Shown here: one piece after another, positions 53,347-63,488 of the stretch
Position numbering within the stretch: the stretch's first letter is position 1
Layout of the letters: each line of letters opens with the position of its first letter
Position numbers and translations under genes: made by a program
Source: JAGNNV01 sp031412915
GTDB lineage: Bacteria; Acidobacteriota; Vicinamibacteria; Fen-336; JAGNNV01
NCBI GenBank assembly: GCA_031412915.1
Contig: JANODX010000093.1
Span: 40,347-104,346 of the forward strand
Direction: 5' to 3'
Length of the DNA stretch: 64,000 nucleotides
Notes under the pieces: model-generated
What the model saw: only the letters and a program-made list of their open reading frames with translations
Told to the model about the DNA's origin: nothing
The model's database searches: none

Positions 53347-55956
53347 CTAAGCGAGCTTGCGGCAGATCACGTCGAAACGTTTACGGAGAGCCTCGCCTTC
53401 CTCACCCACCACCGGTCCCAGTTTTTCGTAGATCGAACGGGCCTTCTCGATCTCGGCCTTGAAGTTCGACCCTCCGGGTTTCGCCCCCATGGTTCTGGAC
53501 GCCCAGGCTTCCTTGAGCCGGGTGGCCAGGTCCATCGAATCCGTCTTCTCCTTGTCGTTTTCAAGGGCTTCGAGCTTGATGACCAGCTTTTCGAGTTTCT
53601 TCCGGTTTTCGTCGATGTCCATGTCCGTGCCTTTGAAAGCCTCGGAATTTCTCGACACGAGAGCGGCGAAAAGCGTTTTGAATTTGATGTCCTGCTCGCG
53701 GCTCGGACGTCCGGACATTTTTCGCCAGCGGGCGCGGAAGTCCGCCACCGCGTTCTTGTAGTCCTCCCCCGGCATCTCGGTCGCAGGATCGGCGCTCGCC
53801 AGACCCTCCATGTCCGTGAGGAAGGCCAGGCGTTCAGCCTGGAACTTCTCGTCCTCGATCGAATCGCGCCGACGATACCGATCGAAGACCGCGTCGATCG
53901 CCTTGTGAAAACGAGCGTAGAGCTTTTCGCGCTCTCGCATCGGAATCGTTCCCACCGATTTCCACTCGGCCTGGAGCTTCTTCGCCTCGGTGGTGGTCTT
54001 GTCCCACTCGGTCGAGATCGCGAGCGCTTCCGCGCGCTTGACCAGGCTCTCGAAAGTCTCCCGGTTGGCCCCAAAGGCCTTGTCGCGCTCTTCCATCACG
54101 GTCTTGCGGGCGGCGAAGAAACGGTCGGCCGGGGACTTGAACCGTGGGATCAGGTCTTTCTCGTGCTTGCCCGACGACGGGAAGGTCCTCCACTCGTTTT
54201 GAAGGTTCTTGAAGTCGTCTGCGCCCTTCTTCCAATCGGTTCCCTCCCCGACCGCGGCAACCAGTCCTTCGGCCCGGGCGATGAGTTCTTCCTTCTTCTT
54301 CTTCGCTTCCTTCTGCTCCGCGGTGCGCTTGGCGAAGAACTCGTTGAGGCGCTTACGCAGGGGATCCCGGAATGACGTGAACTTCTTCCACAGCTCCTCG
54401 CCTTGATCCTTGGGCACCTTTCGGACCTCGGCCCACCGCGTTTCGATGTCCCGGAGTTTGTTGGCGGCCGAATCGGGGTTCTCGATGGCCGTCGCCGCTT
54501 CGATTTCCCCGATCAGACGCTCCTGAGCGGCGAGGTGAGCGAACCCCGTCCACTCGACGGCTTCACGGACCTCCTGAGTCTTGCCGAAGAGCTTCGGCCG
54601 AACCTCCTCCAGGGCGCGGCCGACCTTCTTCCGCTCCTCTCCTTGGAGCATGCCCACCAAAGGCTCCATGGTCCGGAGCTCGCGCTGGGCTTCTTCGAGC
54701 TGGGAGAGCGCGACGTCCTTCTGCTGAATCAGGAACTCGAGGCGGGTGGGAAGAGTGCGCAGCAACTCCAGTTCCTCGTCCCTCTTTTGCTGGGAGGCGG
54801 CGTCGATTTCCGCCAGGGCCTGTTCGACCTTGAGGGCCGCCGTTTCGAAACGAAGGCGTCGCGGATCGTCGTCGGGGACCCCCGTATCCTTGGTGGTCTT
54901 GTCCCATTCCGCGCGGAGCGCGCGGATCCGTTCTCTCTGGTGGCGCATCACCTCTTCGGCGGCCAGAGCCTCGGCGCGCGAGGCCAATGAATCGAGAGCG
55001 GGCGAAACCGCCGCGAATCTTTCCGCCCGCCCGGCCGCCGCAACCTTCCGCGCACACAGGGCGCTGAAACGTTCGGCGAACTCGTGGCCTTGCACGCCCG
55101 AGAGGGGAGGCAGCCCGGCCCATTCCAGGCGCGCTTCCACCACGGCGCCGCGAATCTCCGCGCTTGGGAGGGCGTCCACACGAGCGAGAATGGCTTCGCG
55201 TGCCGAAACCGCCGCGTCGAAGTCCGCGAGGAGACGGGCTTCTTCGGCCGGGTCGATGGGGGTTGCGGGAGGCTCTTCGGCGGGCTCGAAATCCGGGATC
55301 CCCGGGGCCTCTTCGTCCTCTTCAGCGTGGCCGAGCCGGGAGAGGGCTTCCCGGGCCACCGGTTTGAGGCGGGCCCGCTCGGCCACTCGGGTGAGTGCCG
55401 CCTCCGATTCGATCTTTCCCACCGCGGCCGCACCCGAGTCTTTGAACTCCGAGTGAAGAGCGATGTCCACGAGGACCTGCTCGTCGGCGCCGTTCAACCG
55501 GGAGAAGGCCGCGATTCGGACCTCGTGCGACCGCGCCGTCTTCGCGAGGTCGGCCAGCGCCTTTGGTCCCTTTATGAAGCCCACCGCCTTGGCGCTTGTC
55601 TCACCATGCACTTCCTTGGCGATACGAACCAGCTCTTCATCGGAGAGGTGGTTCGCGGTATCGCCAAAGAGGGACGAGGCCTCCGCCTCACTGGAGAGCA
55701 AGGCCTTGAATAGCCGGTCCTGAGCCTCTCGTCGGACGTGAACATCGAGGTCAGCGTTCAGGACGCGCAACACCAGAGTTGAATTCCTGAGCCGACGCAC
55801 CGCAACCTGCCGGACCCGGGAGTCCGTGTCCTGGGTAGCCAGTCGCTCCAGGGCGGCCTGATCTTCGATCGGCCACTCGCGCGCGGCTTTCGCGCGGACA
55901 AGGGCGTCCGCGCTCTCCAGAGGAGTTTTCTTGGTTGGGGAGTCCGGGATGGGCAT
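53347..55956 (-). CDS. large DUF349-repeat protein
   Basis: An 869-residue cytoplasmic protein composed of a N-terminal HEAT-like region (about 10-210; VRQVAVRRLRNSTLVLRVLN, RRLKP-type repeats) and several DUF349 domains, each a long helical unit with a W-x-x-x-x(4) pattern (IETRWAEVRKVPKDQGEELW, LQNEWRTFPSSGKHEKDLIP, LQAEWKSVGTIPMREREKLY, FRARWRKMSGRPSREQDIKF). Highly charged coiled coils connect them. DUF349 function is not established; in other bacteria such proteins have been linked to cell surface and growth phenotypes, which I recall only loosely. The ATG-like start at 55956 follows no clear ribosome site. It is monocistronic, with the ArsC-family gene upstream. Confidence 0.9.
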   Translation of the reverse strand: MPIPDSPTKKTPLESADALVRAKAAREWPIEDQAALERLATQDTDSRVRQVAVRRLRNSTLVLRVLNADLDVHVRREAQDRLFKALLSSEAEASSLFGDTANHLSDEELVRIAKEVHGETSAKAVGFIKGPKALADLAKTARSHEVRIAAFSRLNGADEQVLVDIALHSEFKDSGAAAVGKIESEAALTRVAERARLKPVAREALSRLGHAEEDEEAPGIPDFEPAEEPPATPIDPAEEARLLADFDAAVSAREAILARVDALPSAEIRGAVVEARLEWAGLPPLSGVQGHEFAERFSALCARKVAAAGRAERFAAVSPALDSLASRAEALAAEEVMRHQRERIRALRAEWDKTTKDTGVPDDDPRRLRFETAALKVEQALAEIDAASQQKRDEELELLRTLPTRLEFLIQQKDVALSQLEEAQRELRTMEPLVGMLQGEERKKVGRALEEVRPKLFGKTQEVREAVEWTGFAHLAAQERLIGEIEAATAIENPDSAANKLRDIETRWAEVRKVPKDQGEELWKKFTSFRDPLRKRLNEFFAKRTAEQKEAKKKKEELIARAEGLVAAVGEGTDWKKGADDFKNLQNEWRTFPSSGKHEKDLIPRFKSPADRFFAARKTVMEERDKAFGANRETFESLVKRAEALAISTEWDKTTTEAKKLQAEWKSVGTIPMREREKLYARFHKAIDAVFDRYRRRDSIEDEKFQAERLAFLTDMEGLASADPATEMPGEDYKNAVADFRARWRKMSGRPSREQDIKFKTLFAALVSRNSEAFKGTDMDIDENRKKLEKLVIKLEALENDKEKTDSMDLATRLKEAWASRTMGAKPGGSNFKAEIEKARSIYEKLGPVVGEEGEALRKRFDVICRKLA

Positions 55957-56010
55957 TCAGGAAACCGCCTTTACCGAAGAGGCGGACCGCAGGGTTCAGG
56001 GCAAGAGAGC

Positions 56011-56355
56011 TTAGCCGAGGCTCTCGCGATACGTGGCCTCGTTGAAACCGACGAGCAGCCGTTTGCCGACCCGGGCGGTCGGGGCCCGGAGCCGGCCCGT
56101 GGGTCCAATGAGGACGCTCGCGAGCAAAGCATCGTTCGGTTTGTCCTTCATCGAAACCCTCGTCACCTTGGCTCCCTTCGAGGAGACGATCTCGTCAACA
56201 TCCTTCAGCAGCCCCTTGGCTTCCTTGAGGGCGAGGAACGTCTTCGTCGCGTTGACCACCGTCTTCGTTTGCGTCCCGGTCCTGGCAAGAAACTCTTGCG
56301 TCTTCTTGCAGGTCATTCAACCGTTGCGGTGATACATCCAGTCGATCGTCTTCAT
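56011..56355 (-). CDS. ArsC/Spx-family selenoprotein with UGA-encoded Sec in a UxxC motif
   Basis: Read from ATG 56353-56355 the frame gives MKTIDWMYHRNG, then TGA (56317-56319), then MTCKKTQEFLAR and 90 further residues to 56011: 114 residues if TGA is Sec. A thioredoxin-fold ArsC-type protein is expected to carry a redox Cys in YHRxGCxxC; here TGA sits exactly at that Cys, leaving U13-x-x-C16. The upstream ATG has AGGAG six bases ahead, while the ATG just after the TGA has none. A stem-loop suited to a bacterial SECIS follows. The end, GPTGRLRAPTARVGKRLLVG, is typical of ArsC-like proteins. It is probably a selenium-dependent oxidoreductase; substrate unknown. Confidence 0.85.
56285..56309 (-). 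promoter_or_regulatory. candidate bacterial SECIS hairpin
   Basis: On the mRNA, GCAAGAA (56309-56303) pairs with TTCTTGC (56291-56285), seven pairs, around an 11-base loop that begins with G (56302). The stem begins seven bases after the UGA and the loop about 15 bases after it, close to the 16-37 base window described for bacterial SECIS elements, and a G among the first loop bases is a usual feature. Folding was done by hand. Confidence 0.65.
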
Positions 56356-56411
56356 ACCGGGCTCCTCTGTGAGATCGCCCGATCCTACCCCCAAGAGGGG
56401 CCATGGCCAGC

Positions 56412-56427
56412 GTCAATTCGGGTTGAC
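56412..56427. promoter_or_regulatory. GTCAA-N6-TTGAC dyad, distal candidate activator site
   Basis: GTCAA at 56412-56416 and TTGAC at 56423-56427 form a perfect inverted repeat with a six-base spacer. It lies about 175-190 bases before the -24/-12 promoter, a normal distance for an enhancer site, and 57 bases before the selenoprotein ATG. Confidence 0.55.
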
Positions 56428-56494
56428 CGATTGATATTGACCATCAAGTTCTTTCGCACCGGGAGTTTGCGATTGACCCCCGGGCCCCAACCAC

Positions 56495-56510
56495 GTCAAC
56501 CGGCATTGAC
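56495..56510. promoter_or_regulatory. GTCAA-N6-TTGAC dyad, proximal candidate activator site
   Basis: Same arms and spacer as the dyad at 56412-56427 (GTCAA 56495-56499, TTGAC 56506-56510). The two sites are 83 bases apart, close to eight helical turns, so both would face the same side of the DNA. This one lies about 90-105 bases before the -24/-12 promoter. Confidence 0.6.
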
Positions 56511-56599
56511 CGCGAGGGCCTTCGAACAGGGAGGTGTCTTCAATGGGGGTCTTCCGCAAATCATTGGCCACTCGACCCTTGACCCGGGTTGTCGGGTGT

Positions 56600-56614
56600 T
56601 GGCACCGGCCTTGC
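56600..56614 (+). promoter_or_regulatory. sigma-54 (-24/-12) promoter of the HhH gene
   Basis: TGGCAC (56600-56605), five bases, then TTGC (56611-56614): GG and GC are ten bases apart, the canonical spacing. The match to the sigma-54 consensus TGGCAC-N5-TTGC is perfect. Transcription would begin near 56626 and leave about 147 bases of leader before the HhH start. Confidence 0.8.
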
Positions 56615-56772
56615 CCTACTGAGCCACCGTGACGTTTCACGGCGGGGGCTCTGGACAATTTGGGAGAGACCAGAGTCTCCGCCACCTCAATAACCAACAA
56701 CAAAGACACAAAGAGGTTGACGACCCGCAAGCCAAAGTCGAGTCCGAAGCCTCAAACAAGGAGAAAAAAATC

Positions 56773-57099
56773 ATGCGTTTCAACACCATCAATCGTTTCG
56801 TGGCCGCGGCCGTGCTCGCGGCTCTGGTCCTCACCACTGGTCCCGTTTTCGCGGCGGCCAGCGCGCCTGCGGGCAAGGTCAACCTGAACACGGCGTCGGT
56901 CAGCCAGCTTGAGGACCTTCCCGGCATCGGTCCGGCCCTCGCCGCTCGCATTGTCGAGCACCGTCAGAAGAACGGCGCTTTCAAGTCCGTGGAGGACGTG
57001 ATGGCGGTGAAGGGGATCGGCGAGAAGAACTTCGCCAAGATCCAGGGCTTCCTGTCCGTGGGCGCGTCCCCGGCCTCGAAGGAGACGCCCAAGCAGTAG
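56773..57099 (+). CDS. exported helix-hairpin-helix protein (ComEA-like)
   Basis: A 108-residue protein with a signal peptide (about residues 1-30, VAAAVLAALVLTTGPVFA) and two helix-hairpin-helix motifs, LPGIGPALAARIVEHRQKNG and VKGIGEKNFAKIQGFL. This is the ComEA type that binds incoming DNA in the periplasm during competence. It begins KVNLNTAS, the family's typical first strand. The ATG has AAGGAG 11 bases upstream. It is the first gene after a sigma-54-type promoter and is followed by a terminator and a prepilin gene, which together suggest a link to pilus-driven DNA uptake. ComEA without other com genes here is inference. Confidence 0.9.
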   Translation: MRFNTINRFVAAAVLAALVLTTGPVFAAASAPAGKVNLNTASVSQLEDLPGIGPALAARIVEHRQKNGAFKSVEDVMAVKGIGEKNFAKIQGFLSVGASPASKETPKQ

Positions 57100-57121
57100 G
57101 CGTTTCTCTGAAATCGAAATC

Positions 57122-57158
57122 GGGGGTGCGGATCACGAAGTCCGCACCCCCTTCTTCT
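57122..57158 (+). terminator. Rho-independent terminator after the HhH gene
   Basis: GGGGGTGCGGA (57122-57132) pairs fully with TCCGCACCCCC (57141-57151) around an eight-base loop and is followed by TTCTTCTT. The stem is very strong, so the prepilin gene downstream probably depends on read-through or its own start. Confidence 0.88.
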
Positions 57159-57185
57159 TGATTCAGGGGAAAGGAAAGAAAAAGC

Positions 57186-57782
57186 ATGAACGCTCATCAA
57201 CGCTCGAAGGCCGCCGCCGGGTATTCCCTTCTCGAAACCGTCGTGACCCTCGGCATCGTCGTCATCATGGGTTCGGTGGCTCTTCCGAACATCAACGGAT
57301 ACCGCCAGGAGGCGGCCCTGATCGGGGCCGCCCAGGGCTTCAAAGGGGAGTTCATGAAGGCACGATCGGTCGCGACCATGAAGAACACGGAGACCGCGAT
57401 TCGGTTTGAAACGAACGCGACGGGCCAGATCCTCTACTCGACCTACGTGGACGGAAATTCCAACGGCGTCCTGTCCTCCGACATCGCCCGCGGTCTGGAT
57501 GTCAGGATCTCCGGACCCTTCAGGCTCGACGCGGGTCGGGCCGGAGTCGAGGTGGGTGTCCTGCCGGGGGCCCCCGCGCCCGAAGGAGGGTCTCTTGGCA
57601 CTGAACCCATCCGATTCGGCAACGGGCGCATGGTCTCGTTCTCGCCTCTCGGCACGGGAACTCCGGGAACTTTCTATCTGCGCACGAAAACGAGCATGGC
57701 CGGGGTTCGGGTGACCGGCGGCTCGGCCCGCGTGCGCATCATGATCCTGCGCGGCCGGCGCTGGGTGAACCGGCAGGGATGA
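57186..57782 (+). CDS. type IV pilin-like protein with GspH-type domain
   Basis: A 198-residue prepilin. The cleavage motif is AG|YSLLETVVTLGIVVIMG: Gly12, Tyr13 where Phe is usual, and Glu17 at the +5 position, followed by the hydrophobic helix (to about residue 32). The rest, with ISGPFRLDAGRAGVEVGVL and GTPGTFYLRTKTSMAGVRVT, matches GspH/FimT minor pseudopilins, which sit at the tip of type II secretion or type IV pilus fibres. It starts 27 bases after the terminator of the HhH gene; no adjacent pilus machinery genes are seen, so it is probably an isolated pilin-like gene. Confidence 0.88.
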   Translation: MNAHQRSKAAAGYSLLETVVTLGIVVIMGSVALPNINGYRQEAALIGAAQGFKGEFMKARSVATMKNTETAIRFETNATGQILYSTYVDGNSNGVLSSDIARGLDVRISGPFRLDAGRAGVEVGVLPGAPAPEGGSLGTEPIRFGNGRMVSFSPLGTGTPGTFYLRTKTSMAGVRVTGGSARVRIMILRGRRWVNRQG

Positions 57783-57785
57783 GCG

Positions 57786-58132
57786 ATGAGAACGCGGGAT
57801 AACAGTCCGACCTTGAGGGTCAGGCCAAGAGACCAGGAGACGGACGTGCCGCGAGATACGACACTGCTGGTGTCGGCTTCTCGTCCGGTCGCCTACCACT
57901 CGACGCGCGGGGTTCAGGTTCGGAGCGCACAGGGGGAGGTGGAGGGCGTTCTCGATATCTCCTCGGACGGCAGAATTCTCTTTTGGCGACCCGCCGGGAT
58001 TCTGGACGCTCAGGTCGAACACCGGGTGACCATCTCGGGCGTGCGGGACGAGCGTGGGGCGCCGTTCGACGATCACACCAGCACCTTCGTGACCGGTGTC
58101 TTCTCCTACGTCGATCTGACGCTGCTCACAGA

Positions 58133-58136
<4 letters not shown>
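57786..58136 (+). CDS. small bacterial Ig-like (SbsA-type) domain protein
   Basis: A 116-residue protein starting four bases after the pilin stop (ATG 57786). The sequence matches a Big_5/SbsA-type immunoglobulin-like domain: DVPRDTTLLVSASRPV, SAQGEVEGVLDISSDGRILF and VEHRVTISGVRDERGAPFDD before the final DHTSTFVTGVFSYVD. Usually such domains are repeated in large exported proteins; here it is a single domain, with a charged N-terminus and no signal peptide or membrane helix, so how it leaves the cell (if it does) is unclear. Its position suggests co-expression with the pilin. Its 3' end overlaps the uvrA gene end by four bases. Confidence 0.75.
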
Positions 58137-60955
<2,819 letters not shown>

Positions 60956-61049
60956 AAAGCCCTCGGGAGAGAAGGAGCGGCGGAAGGCGAAATTATAGCG
61001 AACGCGCGGATCGGAGCGAAGCAGAGCGCAGTCGTCCATAATCGCACCC

Positions 61050-61832
61050 ATGACCACGACGCGCCGCTTCTTCTGCAGCACCGCGATGGGTCAGGTTCAC
61101 GGCGTCGAATCCGGGTCGGGCGGAGGGACGCCCTTGATTTTGCTTCACCAGACCCCCCGCTCGGTGGATGAGTTTGCCGAAGTCCTTCCTCTTCTCGCCA
61201 AGCACCGTCGGACCATCGCCATCGACAATCCCGGCTACGGCTGCTCCGACCCGGTGCAAGGTCAGCCCACGGTGGCCGAGTACGCGCGGGCCGTAGTCGA
61301 TGTCCTCGATGCCCTCAGGATCGACAAGGCGGTCCTGGTGGGTCACCACACCGGCGCGGTCATTTCCGTCGAGCTCGCGGCCGCGTTTCCCGAGCGGGTG
61401 GATCGCGTCGTTCTTTCCGGGCCGGTCTTCACGGACACCGAAGGCCGGGCCGAGCTTTCCAAATGGTTCAAGCAGTGGCACGTTCAGAAGGACGGATCCC
61501 ACCTGAAGGAGAAGTGGGACAGATTTTTCGAGTGGTTCCCCGACCCGGCCCTGGTCCAGCGTTTCCTGGTCGACTTGTGGCGCGCGGGCGAGACCAGCGA
61601 GCAGGGCCACTTCGCGGTGGCTCTGTATCGCATGGAGGATCGCATCGGCATGGTGAAGTGCCCGGCGCTTCTCATTTACAACAAACGTGATCCCTTCGCC
61701 GACCCGGTGAAGTCGAGGCCGGTGCGTGAGGCGTTCAAGCCCGCCACCGAGGTGTTTCTCGACGCGGGGGTGTTCGTGGCGAACGAGAAGCCGGCCCTGT
61801 TCGCTCAGGCGGTTCTCGACTACCTCGGCTGA
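61050..61832 (+). CDS. alpha/beta-hydrolase fold protein with non-canonical active site
   Basis: A 260-residue alpha/beta-hydrolase fold protein. The early segment TAMGQVHGVESGSGGGTPLI and the oxyanion-type LLHQTPRSVDEF are typical, and the nucleophile elbow is VLVGHHTGAVISVELA. There His100 stands where the Ser nucleophile of GxSxG is expected, and near the C-terminus (DAGVFVANEKP) the usual catalytic His of GHF is replaced by Val241. The protein may bind rather than cleave its ligand, or use other residues. I start at 61050, leaving about 95 bases to the divergent uvrA start. The substrate is unknown. Confidence 0.82.
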   Translation: MTTTRRFFCSTAMGQVHGVESGSGGGTPLILLHQTPRSVDEFAEVLPLLAKHRRTIAIDNPGYGCSDPVQGQPTVAEYARAVVDVLDALRIDKAVLVGHHTGAVISVELAAAFPERVDRVVLSGPVFTDTEGRAELSKWFKQWHVQKDGSHLKEKWDRFFEWFPDPALVQRFLVDLWRAGETSEQGHFAVALYRMEDRIGMVKCPALLIYNKRDPFADPVKSRPVREAFKPATEVFLDAGVFVANEKPALFAQAVLDYLG

Positions 61833-61922
61833 AGACCCTTCGGACGACGGGCTTCGAAGAGCTCGACCACGTGTGGGAGACCGCCCGTGAAGGCGTCGCG
61901 TTCACCATGCTAGCCTTGTCGA

Positions 61923-62162
61923 GTGAGCCCAAGACAGCTACTTGACGCGGCCCTTCAGCTTCCGGCTGAAGAGCGTGCTGCTCTGGCGGGGGAGCTTATC
62001 CAGAGTCTGGACTCCGAAGTGGATCCGGATGCCGAGGCGGCCTGGTCGGCCGAGATCCACGCTCGCCTGACCCGCGTTGATGCGGGTCAGGCGACGACAA
62101 TTCCCTGGTCCGAGGCGCGTCAGCGAATCCACGCCGCGGCGGGCAGTGCGTCTCGGAATTGA
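61923..62162 (+). CDS. addiction module antitoxin (RelB/DinJ-like component)
   Basis: A 79-residue protein with the sequence pattern of the putative addiction-module antitoxin family (TIGR02574): AALQLPAEERAALAGELIQ then SLDSEVDPDAEAAWSAEIHA and TIPWSEARQRIHAA. Such proteins bind and hold the ParE/RelE toxin, and often repress their own promoter; here no N-terminal DNA-binding domain is evident. The start is GTG at 61923. The stop lies inside the toxin start, a 17-base overlap typical for coupled toxin-antitoxin translation. Confidence 0.88.
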   Translation: MSPRQLLDAALQLPAEERAALAGELIQSLDSEVDPDAEAAWSAEIHARLTRVDAGQATTIPWSEARQRIHAAAGSASRN

Positions 62163-62454
62163 TTTCCTCGACGAGGCGCTGGAAGAGGCCGAGGGGGCCG
62201 CTCGTTGGTATGCCGAACGAAGCGAGTCCGCGGCCTTAGGGTTCGCTGACGAGATCGACGCGGCAACCTCGGCCATTCAGCGGATCCCGACGGCCTGGCC
62301 GCCCTTCGAACACGGAACGCGCCGCTACTTGCTGCGCCGGTATCCGTTCAGCGTCGTTTATCGCGTCGAGCGAACTCGGATCCTGATCGTCGCGGTCGCG
62401 CATGGACATCGTCGGCCTGGCTATTGGCGGTCGCGCCTTCCCGTGCCCCATTAG
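62146..62454 (+). CDS. ParE/RelE-family toxin
   Basis: A 102-residue ParE/RelE-superfamily toxin. The core includes FLDEALEEAEGAARWYAER, FADEIDAATSAIQRIPTAWP and the conserved C-terminal YPFSVVYRVERTRILIVAVA with HGHRRPGYWRSR. ParE toxins inhibit gyrase, RelE cut mRNA; the alpha-helical start and AHGHRRPGYW end fit ParE best. The GTG at 62146 overlaps the antitoxin gene. It is the last gene of the pair, and the 266 bases after it are empty. Confidence 0.9.
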   Translation: MRLGIDFLDEALEEAEGAARWYAERSESAALGFADEIDAATSAIQRIPTAWPPFEHGTRRYLLRRYPFSVVYRVERTRILIVAVAHGHRRPGYWRSRLPVPH

Positions 62455-62720
62455 AGGCGCCTGTCTACTGGACGGTGGACTGTTCTTCCGGGCGCAAAGG
62501 GGCGCGCTGCTTTCAGCCATGGAGAGTGCGGCAAGGCCGCGCGGCTCCCTCCGAAGGTGGGTGCCTTGGATCGGGGCTACGGCCGAGTAGCGCCCACGAG
62601 TACGCTCCGACACGTGGCCTCAAGAAGAACGGGCGCTGAATCAATGACCGTCTTCTCGTGACGTGGCTTGGCTTACGAATCCGCTCCGTTACCTCGGCTG
62701 AACCCCACGGAGGTCCGCGC

Positions 62721-63488
62721 TCAGTATCGGACGCCGACCAGATAGAGACCTTCGGGTCCGGCCGGCGCCGGCCAAAGGCTCCGGTCGTGGCTTTCGAGTG
62801 CGGCAGCGAGCTGCTCCACTGTCACGGCTCCGCGGCCCGCCGAGATCAACCCTCCCACCATCGCACGAACCATGCGGCGCAGAAAGCCGTCGGCCTCCAC
62901 GTCGAAGACCAGCGTCGAGTCTTCCCAATGAACCTCGGACCGGGTGACGTGCCGGATAGTGGTCTTCACGTCGGTGCCCGCGTTTCGAAGCGAGGCGAAA
63001 TCCTTTCTGCCGATGAAGAGGGCGGCGACCCGATCGATGACCACAGGATCGAGCGTGTATCCGGTGTGCCCCGCGTAACGCCTCCGCACCGCGTGCTGCG
63101 TTTCGCCTACATCGAGCAAATACCGGTAGTGCTTTGACGCCGCGGATCGTCGGGCGTGGAAGTCGCCGGAGACGTTCGACGAGGCCATGGCGCGGATGTC
63201 CCGCGGCAACGTCGAGTTCAAGGCCCGGGCCAGCTCGTTCTCGGCCCAGAGCCGCGCGGCCCGGAATGAGATGACCTGGCCCAGGGCGTGAACACCCTGA
63301 TCCGTCCGGCCCGAGCCCTCGATGCGGACGAACGCCCCGCCGTGGATGGTCCGAAGCGCCGATTCGACTTCGTCCTGAATCGTCCGGCCCTTGTCCTTGT
63401 CCTGGGCCTGAAACCCCGCGAAACCGTAGCCGTCGTACGACAGCGTGACCCGCTGGTTGTATTCGGGCCGGGGTTCATCCTCGCTCAA
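62721..63488 (-). CDS. truA: tRNA pseudouridine(38-40) synthase
   Basis: TruA changes uridines 38-40 of the tRNA anticodon arm to pseudouridine. From TTG 63488, which overlaps the pyrE stop, it has 255 residues, the usual size. Key parts: VTLSYDGYGFAGFQAQDKD at the start, the catalytic Asp in GSGRTDQGVHALGQV, RALNSTLPRDI, and RRSAASKHYRYLLDVG with the C-terminal VEADGFLRRMVRAMVGGLI. A longer open frame extends into pyrE and is not TruA-like. It is coupled to pyrE upstream. Confidence 0.95.
   Translation of the reverse strand: MSEDEPRPEYNQRVTLSYDGYGFAGFQAQDKDKGRTIQDEVESALRTIHGGAFVRIEGSGRTDQGVHALGQVISFRAARLWAENELARALNSTLPRDIRAMASSNVSGDFHARRSAASKHYRYLLDVGETQHAVRRRYAGHTGYTLDPVVIDRVAALFIGRKDFASLRNAGTDVKTTIRHVTRSEVHWEDSTLVFDVEADGFLRRMVRAMVGGLISAGRGAVTVEQLAAALESHDRSLWPAPAGPEGLYLVGVRY

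Larger units (their letters stand above)
56356..56772. other. 417-bp divergent intergenic region with repeats and a sigma-54 promoter
   Basis: It separates the leftward selenoprotein gene from the rightward HhH gene. No coding sequence can be supported. It contains five TTGACC repeats (56423, 56437, 56473, 56506, 56579), two dyads of the form GTCAA-N6-TTGAC, and a -24/-12 promoter at 56600-56614. Confidence 0.7.

Noticed and set aside
56011..56316. The ArsC-like protein starting at ATG 56316, directly after the TGA
   Set aside because: It lacks a ribosome binding site and would lose the first residue of the redox motif; the upstream start has AGGAG at the right distance.
62455..62720. Possible remnant gene after the toxin
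   Set aside because: Short open frames here (for example 62402-62590) have no recognisable sequence or ribosome site; I see nothing to annotate.
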